Assembly: GCF_018372875.1 (NCBI RefSeq)
Contig: NZ_JAHAIF010000001.1
Span: 62,001-126,000 of the forward strand
Direction: 5' to 3'
Length of the DNA: 64,000 nucleotides
DNA from: Clostridium sp.
GTDB lineage: Bacteria; Bacillota; Clostridia; Clostridiales; Clostridiaceae
Positions 16,691 through 25,049 of this stretch are shown here, piece after piece. The translations under genes were made by a program, and so were the position numbers. The number at the start of each line of letters is the position of its first letter. Position 1 is the stretch's first letter. Under the pieces are notes generated by a model that was given only the letters and a program-made list of their open reading frames with translations, did not search any database and was not told the origin of the DNA.

Positions 16691-17330
16691 ATCCTCCTAA
16701 GGTTACATCCTGTTCATTGTACCAATTTAAAGCTTCATCCAGATGTTCGGGTTTAAAGTCTGGCCAAAAGTCATCTACTACATAAAAATCAGAGTACACA
16801 GATTGAACAGGAAGGAATCCACTCAATCTTCTCCTACCACCCCAGCGTATAATTAAATCAATTCTAGAAATATCATTTGAGTGAATATTATTATATATAT
16901 TCTTCTTTTTTTCATCAGCAGATTTTAATTCGTTTAGGTCCCATTCCCAACCATAATTAATTAAGAGATTTACTTTCATACCACCTTTTCCGAAGGTTCT
17001 ACGTTTAGTAAAAGGGATAAGGTCTTTAGGGAATGAAGTAGATTTTGTATTTCCAATTACTAATATTTCACAGTCTTCTTTAGTTAAAAGTTGTACTGAA
17101 TTTATGCATGCTTCTGTAAATGCTAATTTTTGATCAGTAGGTCTCTTTGTATTATCAACAGTGAATCCATAGAAAGTTATTTCTTCTATACCATATTTTT
17201 TGCACTGTTTAAATAGAAGAAGACCGGGATTTATACCTAGAGCATAGCCTTTATCTTTAGTCATCCCATTTTTTACTGCCCATCTTCGATTACCATCTGG
17301 AATAATACCTATATGTTTTGGAATTCTCAT
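16689..17330 (-). CDS. Short undecaprenyl-diphosphate synthase-like cis-prenyltransferase
   Basis: Homologue of UppS, the cytosolic enzyme that condenses isopentenyl diphosphates. The signature HIGIIPDGNRRWA retains the catalytic Asp (Asp12), and the C-terminal signature is LIIRWGGRRRLSGFLPVQ with FWPDF. At 213 residues it is clearly shorter than typical UppS (about 240-260). The classical MDGNGRWA reads PDGNRRWA, and the usual RTGGE reads RWGGR, so the active-site surroundings have drifted. It may be a second cis-prenyltransferase with another chain length or role, with the housekeeping uppS elsewhere. GAGGTGA supports the start. Confidence 0.82.
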   Translation of the reverse strand: MRIPKHIGIIPDGNRRWAVKNGMTKDKGYALGINPGLLLFKQCKKYGIEEITFYGFTVDNTKRPTDQKLAFTEACINSVQLLTKEDCEILVIGNTKSTSFPKDLIPFTKRRTFGKGGMKVNLLINYGWEWDLNELKSADEKKKNIYNNIHSNDISRIDLIIRWGGRRRLSGFLPVQSVYSDFYVVDDFWPDFKPEHLDEALNWYNEQDVTLGG

Positions 17331-17491
17331 TATATATCACCTCAACAAATTTATAATAATATTATTTCCATTAGTTTGAAAAATATCCTATATAACTAAT
17401 TACTTATAACCTATATAAGGTATTGGTATTGGAACTATTATGAAAAATTTACTAAAATATTGTTATATATTTATCAAAGGGGATGGATGGT

Positions 17492-18352
17492 ATGGCAGTA
17501 AATCAAAAAAGACAAAAAGAATTAAAAGCATTGGGATTTTTATTACAAAATGATAAAGAACATTTTGCTGTAAGGTTTTTAAGTAGAGCGGGGAATTTTA
17601 CTACTGAAGAATTAGGAAATGTAAATTATATAGCTGATAAATATGGAAAAGGATATAGTGGTGTTACAACTAGACTTCAAATTGAAGTTCCATGGATTAA
17701 AAATGAAGATGTTGAAAATGTAATGGAAGAAGCTAAAAAATTAGGATTAAGACATGGTGGTACTGGTATGAAGGTTAGACCACTTGTTTCCTGTAAGGGA
17801 ACTGTATGCTTACATGGAAATATTGATACTCAAGGAATTTGTAGGGAACTTGAAGAAAAATATTTTGGAACAGACACACATGCAAAATGTAAATTTGGTA
17901 TTGTTGGATGTGCCAATAACTGTGCAAAAGCGAGTTTAAATGACATTGGAATAATGGGGAGAACAGTGCCAGAATATGTAGAAGAGAATTGTGTCGGATG
18001 TTCACTTTGTGTAAAAGCATGTAGACAAAAGGCTTTAGAATTAGTGGATAAGAAAATTGTCTTCAATGAGGAATTATGTGTAAAATGTGGAGGATGTGTA
18101 AGAGCTTGTAGAACAGGTGGATTTATCCCTAGGGAAAAAGGAGCAGAAATCTTTGTTGGTGGAAGATTTGGAAGAGGAATGAGTCTTGGAACATCTTTAG
18201 GAAGAATTTTTAAGGAAGATGAGATTGTTGGCGTAGTTGATAGTATTATGGATTATTATAAAGAAAATGGTGTAGCTGGAGAAAGAATCTGTAAGACTAT
18301 GGAGAGAATAGGACAAGAAAAGTTTATTAATGATATTTTACATAGGATATAA
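17492..18352 (+). CDS. Siroheme/4Fe-4S reductase-like protein with ferredoxin insert (AsrC paralogue)
   Basis: A 286-residue protein built like AsrC: an N-terminal reductase half domain (VRFLSRAGNF, TTRLQIEVPW), siroheme-cluster ligands CKGTVC (C-X4-C) and GCANNC (C-X3-C), then two ferredoxin motifs CVGCSLCVKAC and CVKCGGCVRAC and a C-terminal reductase half domain. Reduction of sulfite, nitrite or a similar anion is likely. It differs from the asrC of this window in its first ligand pair and in lacking partner AsrA/B genes beside it. ATG at 17492 has AAAGGGG nine bases ahead; the ATG at 17483 is too close. Monocistronic, with its own terminator, just upstream of hemA. Confidence 0.85.
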   Translation: MAVNQKRQKELKALGFLLQNDKEHFAVRFLSRAGNFTTEELGNVNYIADKYGKGYSGVTTRLQIEVPWIKNEDVENVMEEAKKLGLRHGGTGMKVRPLVSCKGTVCLHGNIDTQGICRELEEKYFGTDTHAKCKFGIVGCANNCAKASLNDIGIMGRTVPEYVEENCVGCSLCVKACRQKALELVDKKIVFNEELCVKCGGCVRACRTGGFIPREKGAEIFVGGRFGRGMSLGTSLGRIFKEDEIVGVVDSIMDYYKENGVAGERICKTMERIGQEKFINDILHRI

Positions 18353-18376
18353 AATATACATTAATATATAAAATAG

Positions 18377-18425
18377 GATAATAGAGATGAAAAAAATAAG
18401 AGGTCATCTTTATTATCTTTTATTT
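18377..18425 (+). terminator. Rho-independent terminator after AsrC-like gene
   Basis: GATAATAGAGATGA (18377-18390) pairs with TCATCTTTATTATC (18404-18417) with one G-U, followed by TTTTATTTTT. Confidence 0.8.
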
Positions 18426-18515
18426 TTATATTATTTTAAATAGCTGTATGTTAATATACAATAAAGAAAATAGGATAAAATAATAATATTATTTGAAAAA
18501 CTTTGGAGTGAAGTC

Positions 18516-19721
18516 ATGATTAGTTTAATAGGAATAAGGCGAGAAATACCAATTCAAATTAGAGAAGCCTTTACTATAAAAAAGAAGAGAAAAAATGAAA
18601 TATTAAATGAATTAGTGAAATATTTTGATGAAGCAATAATATTAACAACATGTAATAGAACAGAAATATATGTAGATAGTAAGCTAAATAAAGAAGAAGT
18701 AGTAGATGTAATCTTTAAAACAATAGGGTGGAATGATGAGTTAAAGCCCTTTATATTTTATGTAGAAGAGGAAAAAGCATATAGACATCTGTTTAGACTT
18801 GCTTGTGGCTATCATTCAAGGATAGTAGGCGAAGATCAAATTTTAGGGCAAATCAAAAATGCCTATATAGAATCTTTAGAAGAAGGTACATGTAGTGGAG
18901 AGTTAGGAAGATTATTTCAACAGGGAATAACCTGTGGTAAAAAGTTTAGAACAGAAGCTAAGCTGTTTGAGATACCAGTTTCATCTATTTCAGTTGCAAT
19001 TTCTATTATGTTAAAAGAAAAATGTAAAAAAGTTATGGTTATTGGCTATGGAGAAATGGGAAAACTTGCTGTTAAATATCTTTTATCACATAAGATAGAA
19101 AATATATATTTAGTAGTTAGAGAGCCGGAAAAAATTAAGGATTTACATGAGGAAAATGTAAAAATTATAGATTTCAAAGAAAAAAATCAATTTATACAAG
19201 AAGTAGATTCTATAATATCCTGTACTAACGCTCCACATGCTGTTGTTCTAAAGGATGATATTGTAGAAAGAAGAAAAACATTATCTATATTTGATATGGC
19301 GGTACCAAGAGATGTTGAAGTAGAGGTTGGATTATTAAATAAAGTAAAAGTATATAATATTGATGAAATAAGCGAAGTTGATGACGAAAATAAAGCATTA
19401 AGAGTTCAAAGAATGTCAGAATATAAGTATATTTATGAAGAGTATATAAAGGAATATATGGAATGGAAGGCTCTTAGAGAGATTTCGCCAATTATAAAAG
19501 AGTTAAAGATAAAGGGTGAAGAGGTATACTCAAAAAGATTAAATACTTATCATAATAAAAGTAAGGAGCTAAAAGATGAGGGGCTTGTAAAAATGTTATT
19601 AAAAAGTACCTCAGATGCGTATATTAATAGAGCCATTGAAGTTATAAAAAATGAGACTCTTAAAGGAAGTGAAGAAGAATGTTTAAGAATAGTGAGGAAG
19701 ATATTCTTAATAGAGGAGTAA
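18516..19721 (+). CDS. hemA: Glutamyl-tRNA reductase
   Basis: Reduces glutamyl-tRNA to glutamate-1-semialdehyde, the first step of C5 tetrapyrrole synthesis, 401 residues. The catalytic Cys46 lies in TTCNRTE; GEDQILGQIK is the conserved substrate-binding stretch; the NADPH domain begins near KKVMVIGYGEMGK; the C-terminal dimerisation helices follow. Together with hemC, cobA-hemD, hemB and hemL downstream it gives the route to uroporphyrinogen III and siroheme. It heads a three-gene run: the next gene starts 43 bases before its stop. Confidence 0.95.
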   Translation: MISLIGIRREIPIQIREAFTIKKKRKNEILNELVKYFDEAIILTTCNRTEIYVDSKLNKEEVVDVIFKTIGWNDELKPFIFYVEEEKAYRHLFRLACGYHSRIVGEDQILGQIKNAYIESLEEGTCSGELGRLFQQGITCGKKFRTEAKLFEIPVSSISVAISIMLKEKCKKVMVIGYGEMGKLAVKYLLSHKIENIYLVVREPEKIKDLHEENVKIIDFKEKNQFIQEVDSIISCTNAPHAVVLKDDIVERRKTLSIFDMAVPRDVEVEVGLLNKVKVYNIDEISEVDDENKALRVQRMSEYKYIYEEYIKEYMEWKALREISPIIKELKIKGEEVYSKRLNTYHNKSKELKDEGLVKMLLKSTSDAYINRAIEVIKNETLKGSEEECLRIVRKIFLIEE

Positions 19722-20338
19722 ACTTTTCTTTAATATCAGTATTTTCAAAAAAACTAAGAGTAGGCATTATTGGAGCAGGACGTGGTGGATTTATAAAAGC
19801 AAAGCACTTTTTTAATGAAGGATGCTCAGTTGATGTTTTAGCAAAAGAAATAGGAGAGGAATTTAAAGAGCTTAAGGGAGAAAATATAAAAATATATATA
19901 AAAGAATATGATAAAAGTTTTATAAAAAATAAGCATTTGGTTATTATCGCTATAGATGATAAGAATAAAAAAGAACAGATAAAGAAAGATTGCCAAGAAG
20001 AAAGTAAGATATACATAGATTCAACAGAATTTATGGAAGGAATGGGATCAATACCAATGCAAAAGGATTTGAAAAATATTGTTGTTGGTATTAATACAAG
20101 AGGAGGAAATCCTAAAGGAAGTAGATTTATAGCACAAAAAGTAGAAGAAGAACTATTAAAATACGATGATTTTATTGGATATACTACTATATTAAGAAAT
20201 AGGTGTAAAGATAGTAGTATTAAAAAAGTTTTAACAGATTTTATTTCTACAGAAGATTTCTTTTTCTTTTATAAAATAAAAAAATCTAATATAATATTAA
20301 AAATGTTTTTTAAGGAAAAGGATTTTAATAATGAGTAA
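19679..20338 (+). CDS. Precorrin-2 dehydrogenase-like protein (siroheme synthase N-terminal domain)
   Basis: A 219-residue NAD-binding protein of the SirC/Met8/CysG-N type, expected to oxidise precorrin-2 to sirohydrochlorin. The Rossmann motif is VGIIGAGRGGFIKAK, the middle IDSTEF keeps an Asp where family members have the catalytic Asp, and GGNPKGSRFIAQKVEEELL matches the family's NTSGxSPxLAxxLR-type region. It lacks a methyltransferase domain; CobA supplies that step. The frame overlaps hemA by 43 bases, with the reading frame shifted, so translation is likely coupled. The N-terminal 25 residues look unlike the family and could be an artefact of the forced upstream start. Confidence 0.82.
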   Translation: MFKNSEEDILNRGVNFSLISVFSKKLRVGIIGAGRGGFIKAKHFFNEGCSVDVLAKEIGEEFKELKGENIKIYIKEYDKSFIKNKHLVIIAIDDKNKKEQIKKDCQEESKIYIDSTEFMEGMGSIPMQKDLKNIVVGINTRGGNPKGSRFIAQKVEEELLKYDDFIGYTTILRNRCKDSSIKKVLTDFISTEDFFFFYKIKKSNIILKMFFKEKDFNNE

Positions 20339-21008
20339 AAAATTAATTGATTTAGAATTATTCTCTGGATTAAAGCAAGAAACAATAGATTCTCTTACTT
20401 CCTTATGTATAGAAAAGTACTATAAAAAAGGTGAACATATATTTTTTGATAAAGATAAGGTAACCACAGTATTTATTGTCTTAAAAGGAAAGGTTACTCT
20501 ATATAAGATAGGTGAAAAAGCTCATAAAAGAATTGTTTTTATATTAGGAGAAGGAAAAATAATAAATGATGTTGTTTTAGATGATTTACCAGCATCAATA
20601 AGCTGTGAGGCTTTTGAAGATAGTGAAATTTTATGTTTTGATAGAGATGAATTTGTAAAAATTATGTCAAATGACTTTGAACTAACTACTGTAGTAATTA
20701 ATTCATTATCTAAAAAAGTAAGAAGATTATATAGACAGATAAAAAATGCTACTCCTATTAAGATTGAAAAGAGAGTTGCAGCTAAGCTATGGAAACTTGC
20801 TAAAGACCATGGAGTGGATGTTAAAGATGGAATTGAAATAGGTCTTAACATAAGTATTACATATTTGGCAGATATGTTTGGAGCTCCTAGGGAAACTATT
20901 TCTAGAGCATTAAAAGTATTGCAAAAAGAAGAACTTATAGTATTAAATGGTAAAAAAATCATTGTAAAAGATAAAAATAAACTAGCTAAATATTTTAAAA
21001 ATAATTAA
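20331..21008 (+). CDS. Crp/Fnr-family transcriptional regulator
   Basis: A 225-residue regulator with an N-terminal cyclic-nucleotide-binding-fold effector domain (about residues 1-120: LIDLELFSGL, GEHIFFDKDKVTTVFIVLKG), a dimerisation helix, and a C-terminal helix-turn-helix (YLADMFGAPRETISRALKVL, quoted in part as APRETISRAL). No Cys cluster of FNR type is visible, so it is not an oxygen-sensing iron-sulfur protein of the classical kind. It overlaps the preceding gene by eight bases and directly precedes asrABC, whose upstream region has a perfect 14-bp palindrome, so control of sulfite/siroheme genes is a reasonable inference. Confidence 0.92.
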   Translation: MSKKLIDLELFSGLKQETIDSLTSLCIEKYYKKGEHIFFDKDKVTTVFIVLKGKVTLYKIGEKAHKRIVFILGEGKIINDVVLDDLPASISCEAFEDSEILCFDRDEFVKIMSNDFELTTVVINSLSKKVRRLYRQIKNATPIKIEKRVAAKLWKLAKDHGVDVKDGIEIGLNISITYLADMFGAPRETISRALKVLQKEELIVLNGKKIIVKDKNKLAKYFKNN

Positions 21009-21040
21009 AACTCTGTGAGAATTATCACAGAGTTTTTTTT
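21007..21040 (+). terminator. Rho-independent terminator after the Crp/Fnr gene
   Basis: AACTCTGTGA (21009-21018) pairs with TCACAGAGTT (21025-21034), followed by eight T. It separates hemA-regulator from asrABC. Confidence 0.9.
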
Positions 21041-21045
21041 ATATT

Positions 21046-21059
21046 GTTATTATAATAAC
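21046..21059. promoter_or_regulatory. Perfect 14-bp palindrome upstream of asrA, candidate operator
   Basis: GTTATTATAATAAC is its own reverse complement and lies 43 bases before the asrA start, immediately after the regulator's terminator. A dimeric regulator such as the adjacent Crp/Fnr protein could bind it. It also contains a TATAAT at 21051-21056 that could be a promoter -10, in which case a bound protein would block it. AT-rich sequence makes short palindromes common, so this is only a candidate. Confidence 0.45.
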
Positions 21060-21101
21060 GATATAAGAACAAAGACAAGTTTTCTGTAAGGAGATGTGAA
21101 T

Positions 21102-22109
21102 ATGGGATATAGATTAACTCTAGAAAATATGAATAAGCTTATAGTTCAATTACAAAAGAATAATGAAGTATATGCTCCTAAAGTTTTTGAAGGAGAAGGA
21201 ACTTTTTCAGATACAGATAGAATTAGATACGGAAAGATAAATAAAATAGAAGAAATAGAATTTAATAAAAAATCAGATTTTTCATATAAGGAAGTACTTT
21301 TACCAATAACACAAGTTTTATTCTTCTTTACAGAAGATAAGGTAAAAGAAGCAGAGGTAGAAGAAAAGAATTTAGTTGTATTCTTAAGAAGCTGCGATTT
21401 ACATGGGGTTAAAAGAATAGATGATATCTACCTAAGAAATGGATTTGTTGATCCTTATTATAAAAAGATGAGGGAAAAAGCAAAGTTTATAGTGTTTGGA
21501 TGCGAAAAAAGCTTTGAAAATTGTTTTTGTGTAGATATGGGAACTAATAAAACTGATGAATATGATTGTTACATAAAAGTAGATGGAAATGAAGTTTTAT
21601 TAGATGTTAAAGATAAAGAAATTGAAGAGTTAGTAAAAATATTTGCTGAAGAAGATATTAATGTTATACCTGAATTTGTAGAAAAGAATGAAGTGAAGGT
21701 TAATATCCCTGAAAACTTAGACTTATCAGTAATGGATTCTAAGATGTGGGATGAATATTCTCAAAGATGTATAGCCTGTGGAAGATGTAACTTTGTATGT
21801 CCAACATGTACGTGCTTTACAATGCAAGATGTCATTTATAGAGATAATGGCAAGGCAGGAGAAAGAAGAAGAGTATGGGCATCATGTCAAGTTGATGGAT
21901 ATACAGATATGGCAGGTGGACACAGCTTTAGAAGAGCTAAGGGAGAAAGAATGAGGTATAAGGTTCTTCATAAAGTTTATGATTATAAGAAGAAATGGGG
22001 ATATCACATGTGTGTTGGATGTGGTAGATGTGATGATATCTGTCCAGAGTATATATCATTCTCAAATTGTATTAACAAGTTAGAAAAAGCTATGGATGAG
22101 GTGAAGTAA
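21102..22109 (+). CDS. asrA: Anaerobic sulfite reductase subunit A
   Basis: Iron-sulfur electron-transfer subunit of the NADH-dependent sulfite reductase, 335 residues. Two [4Fe-4S] ferredoxin motifs lie in the C-terminal third: CIACGRCNFVCP followed by TCTC, and CVGCGRCDDICP. The N-terminal part matches the AsrA/hydrogenase-beta-like family, with RSCDLHGVKR. ATG at 21102 is eight bases after AAGGAG; an upstream GTG lies inside that spacing. It begins the asrABC operon and is separated from asrB by one base. Confidence 0.96.
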   Translation: MGYRLTLENMNKLIVQLQKNNEVYAPKVFEGEGTFSDTDRIRYGKINKIEEIEFNKKSDFSYKEVLLPITQVLFFFTEDKVKEAEVEEKNLVVFLRSCDLHGVKRIDDIYLRNGFVDPYYKKMREKAKFIVFGCEKSFENCFCVDMGTNKTDEYDCYIKVDGNEVLLDVKDKEIEELVKIFAEEDINVIPEFVEKNEVKVNIPENLDLSVMDSKMWDEYSQRCIACGRCNFVCPTCTCFTMQDVIYRDNGKAGERRRVWASCQVDGYTDMAGGHSFRRAKGERMRYKVLHKVYDYKKKWGYHMCVGCGRCDDICPEYISFSNCINKLEKAMDEVK

Positions 22110-22110
22110 T

Positions 22111-22902
22111 ATGCATAATGAATATTTGCCATTTGTTTCAGAAGTTTTAGATGTTATTAAGCATACAGATATAGAGTATACATTTAGAATGTCATTTAAA
22201 GGGGAAGTAAAGCCTGGACAATTCTTTGAAGTTTCTATTCCTAAGTTTGGAGAAGCTCCAATATCAGTTAGTGGAATAGGAGAAGATTATGTTGACTTAA
22301 CTATTAGAAAGGTAGGAAAGGTAACAAACGAAGTTTTCACTAAATATAAGGGAGATAAGTTATTTTTAAGAGGACCTTATGGAAATGGATTTGATGTAGA
22401 AAACTATAAAGGAAGAGAAGTTGTTATAGTTGCTGGTGGTACTGGACTTTCTCCAGTAAAGGGAATAGTAGATTACTTCTCAAAGAATCCTCAAGATGCA
22501 ACAAGTACAAGAGTTATAGCAGGATTTAAGTCTCCTAAGGATATGTTATTTAAGGAAGACATGAAAGAGTGGGAAAAGAATATAAACTTTACTTTAACAG
22601 TAGATTCTGCTGAAGAAGGATATGAAGGAAATGTTGGACTAGTTACAAAGTATGTTCCAGAACTTAAGTTTGAAGATATGGATACTGCACAAGTTATTGT
22701 AGTTGGACCTCCAATGATGATGAAATTTACTGTGGCTGAGTTCTTAAAGCTTGGAATGAAGGAAGAAAACATTTGGATATCACATGAAAGAAAGATGTGT
22801 TGTGGACTTGGAAAATGCGGACACTGTAGAATAGATGATACATATGTATGTCTAGATGGACCAGTATTTAATTATTCCAAAGGCAAACTTTTAAGAGATT
22901 AG
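22111..22902 (+). CDS. asrB: Anaerobic sulfite reductase subunit B
   Basis: Flavin and pyridine-nucleotide-binding subunit, 263 residues, which passes electrons from NADH through FAD to the iron-sulfur subunits. The FAD domain has KPGQFFEVSIPKFGEAPISV, quoted as GQFFEVSIP; the nucleotide domain begins VVIVAGGTGLSPVKG; the C-terminal [2Fe-2S] ligands are CCGLGKCGHC and a final Cys in YVCLDGP. The start follows asrA by one base, indicating translational coupling. Confidence 0.96.
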   Translation: MHNEYLPFVSEVLDVIKHTDIEYTFRMSFKGEVKPGQFFEVSIPKFGEAPISVSGIGEDYVDLTIRKVGKVTNEVFTKYKGDKLFLRGPYGNGFDVENYKGREVVIVAGGTGLSPVKGIVDYFSKNPQDATSTRVIAGFKSPKDMLFKEDMKEWEKNINFTLTVDSAEEGYEGNVGLVTKYVPELKFEDMDTAQVIVVGPPMMMKFTVAEFLKLGMKEENIWISHERKMCCGLGKCGHCRIDDTYVCLDGPVFNYSKGKLLRD

Positions 22903-22915
22903 GGGTGTAGTTAAT

Positions 22916-23884
22916 ATGGATATAAATACTAAAAAGTTAAAAAAGAACGCTTTTAGAATAACAAAAACTAGAGGAATTACTGCTTCAAGAGTAAGAGTTC
23001 CAGGTGGACACTTAAAGGCAGAATATCTTGGATTAATTCAAGAAATAGCTGATACTTATGGAAATGGTACTGTGCATTTAACAACTAGACAAGGGTTTGA
23101 AATACCAGGAATTAAGTTCTCAGATATAGACAAGGTTAATGAATTATTACAACCTATTATAGAGGGATTAGATATAAATCAAGAAATCCCAGGTGAGGGA
23201 TATACAGCAGCAGGAACAAGAAATGTATCTGCATGTATAGGAAATAATGTTTGTCCATATGCAAACTATAATACTACTAATTTTGCAAAGAGAATTGAAA
23301 AAGAAATTTTCCCTAATGATCTTCATTTTAAGATAGCATTAACAGGATGTCCCAATGATTGTATTAAAGCTAGAATGCATGACTTTGGTATTATAGGTAT
23401 GACAATGCCACAATATGATTCAGAAAAGTGCGTATCTTGTGGTGCCTGTGTAAGAGCTTGTAAGAAGAAGTCTACAGAAGCTTTACATGCAGAAAACTAT
23501 AGGGTTATTAGAGATCACAGAAGATGTATCGGATGTGGTGAATGTGTAATTAATTGTCCTACAGGTGCTTGGACTAGAAGTAAGAAGAAATATTATAGAC
23601 TTACTATCATGGGAAGGACAGGTAAGAAAAATCCAAGACTTGGAGAAGATTTTATTATATGGGCTGATGAAGATAGTATAGTTAAGATTATAAATAATTG
23701 TTACAAATATGTTGAACAATATATAGATAGAAATGCTCCAGGTGGAAAAGAGCATGTAGGTTATATTGTTGATAGAACTGGATTTATGGAATTTAAGAAA
23801 TGGGTTCTTGAAGGAGTAGAATTACCAGAGGATGCTATAGTAAAAGACAACGTTTATTGGAGCGGAGTTAAATATAGAGAGTAG
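22916..23884 (+). CDS. asrC: Anaerobic sulfite reductase subunit C
   Basis: Siroheme-containing catalytic subunit, 322 residues, reducing sulfite to sulfide. Siroheme/[4Fe-4S] ligands are CIGNNVC (C-X5-C) and GCPNDC (C-X3-C). An inserted pair of [4Fe-4S] motifs follows: CVSCGACVRAC and CIGCGECVINCP. Reductase half domains flank these (ITASRVRVPGGHLKAEYL and GTVHLTTRQGFEIPG, the latter typical of substrate-cavity Arg residues). Last gene of asrABC, 13 bases after asrB, followed by a strong hairpin. Needs siroheme from the neighbouring hem/cob genes. Confidence 0.96.
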   Translation: MDINTKKLKKNAFRITKTRGITASRVRVPGGHLKAEYLGLIQEIADTYGNGTVHLTTRQGFEIPGIKFSDIDKVNELLQPIIEGLDINQEIPGEGYTAAGTRNVSACIGNNVCPYANYNTTNFAKRIEKEIFPNDLHFKIALTGCPNDCIKARMHDFGIIGMTMPQYDSEKCVSCGACVRACKKKSTEALHAENYRVIRDHRRCIGCGECVINCPTGAWTRSKKKYYRLTIMGRTGKKNPRLGEDFIIWADEDSIVKIINNCYKYVEQYIDRNAPGGKEHVGYIVDRTGFMEFKKWVLEGVELPEDAIVKDNVYWSGVKYRE

Positions 23885-23887
23885 TTT

Positions 23888-23925
23888 TAAGGAGAGGGAT
23901 TGCTATGCAGTCCCTCTCTTTGATA
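23888..23925 (+). terminator. Terminator hairpin after asrC
   Basis: AGAGGGATTGC pairs with GCAGTCCCTCT around a three-base loop (23893-23917), extended by outer G-C and A-T pairs. The following T-run is short (TTTGAT), so it may act bidirectionally or as a stability hairpin. Confidence 0.7.
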
Positions 23926-23934
23926 AAAGTTTAT

Positions 23935-24840
23935 TTATTGTTGTCTGTGTAATTCGAAGAAAACTCCACCTTTATATAGAATTATGGTATTTTTACTTTT
24001 TTCATATAGTGTTAATCCGTGTATACCATTTACTTCATCATCTTGAATCATATTATCATAGCTTTCTAGAGAAATAGAGTTTACTGTGTTTGATTCAATA
24101 CCTAAATCATTGAAGGTAACACCTTTAAATCCTGATTGAAATTCGATATTAGAAATACTTTCATTATTATATTTAACATTTAAATATTTTTTATTGTTGT
24201 AATTAATGTATGAAGGTGAGAATTCTATTAATTGTCCAATTATCTTGGAAATATCATCATTAGATAATAAAGTTACTGAATTACTGGCAACATTCTTATC
24301 AATACTCCATTTTCCGTAGAAAGTATTTATGTTTTCTACAGGAAATAGCTTCATTCCATCCCCATCTAGTTTATAGTAGTTACTTACAACAGTAATGGAT
24401 TCTCCTCTTATTACTATATAGTTATAATATTTTAATTCAGGAGATTTAGTATCGTATTCTTTCAATTTAAATGCTTTACCGTCAAATTCAACATCGCGCA
24501 TTTTATCTAGTAAGCCTTCATAATATTGAGTATATCTAACTTTAGCAGGTTTATTAATTTTTACATTATCTAAGAAGTTTTTTAGAGGAGTATTATCTAC
24601 ATATTTTTCTTCTTTAGCGTCATAAACTAAATCATTATTTTTTATAGATTGTTCTTTGGTATAAGGTGCAGCAATATTAGATTCTATTAGGCTTTCTTCA
24701 GGTTGTTCTTGTAATCCACTAGTAACTTCTTCTTTTGGAGAAGGATTAGATTGAATAACTTCATCTTTTGATGTATTACAGGATATTAACGTAATTGGTA
24801 AAGCTAACAAAAGACAAAAAGATATAAATTTATTCTTCAT
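23935..24840 (-). CDS. Lipoprotein of unknown function
   Basis: A 301-residue predicted lipoprotein. The signal peptide ends in the lipobox LISC with Cys21, followed by a Ser/Pro/Glu-rich linker to about residue 60, then a soluble domain. The segment NFLDNVKINKPAKVRYTQYYEGL and the following FDGKAFKLKEYD resemble the N-terminal part of DUF4362-type lipoproteins, but I cannot confirm this. It lies on the opposite strand between asrABC and hemC, interrupting the sulfite/siroheme cluster, and has no visible link to sulfur metabolism. Confidence 0.75.
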   Translation of the reverse strand: MKNKFISFCLLLALPITLISCNTSKDEVIQSNPSPKEEVTSGLQEQPEESLIESNIAAPYTKEQSIKNNDLVYDAKEEKYVDNTPLKNFLDNVKINKPAKVRYTQYYEGLLDKMRDVEFDGKAFKLKEYDTKSPELKYYNYIVIRGESITVVSNYYKLDGDGMKLFPVENINTFYGKWSIDKNVASNSVTLLSNDDISKIIGQLIEFSPSYINYNNKKYLNVKYNNESISNIEFQSGFKGVTFNDLGIESNTVNSISLESYDNMIQDDEVNGIHGLTLYEKSKNTIILYKGGVFFELHRQQ

Positions 24841-24981
24841 AAAGTTTTCTCACCCTTTTTATTTATTTTTTATAATTTAATATTAGCAGTTTACATAAAG
24901 AGAGTGTTTACAAATAAATTACAAAAATGTATTAAATATTACATATAATTAAACACCTTTTGAAAAGATAAAAAATACCTA

Positions 24982-25009
24982 TTGGACTTGGTAAATGGTA
25001 GAATATAAT
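24982..25009 (+). promoter_or_regulatory. Predicted sigma-A promoter of the hemC operon
   Basis: TTGGAC (24982-24987), 16-base spacer, TATAAT (25004-25009), about 40 bases before hemC. The six genes that follow are closely spaced with no internal terminator of clear strength. Confidence 0.6.
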
Positions 25010-25049
25010 ATAGAAATATGAGGCAATATAAATTAATGAGGTGAAATAA

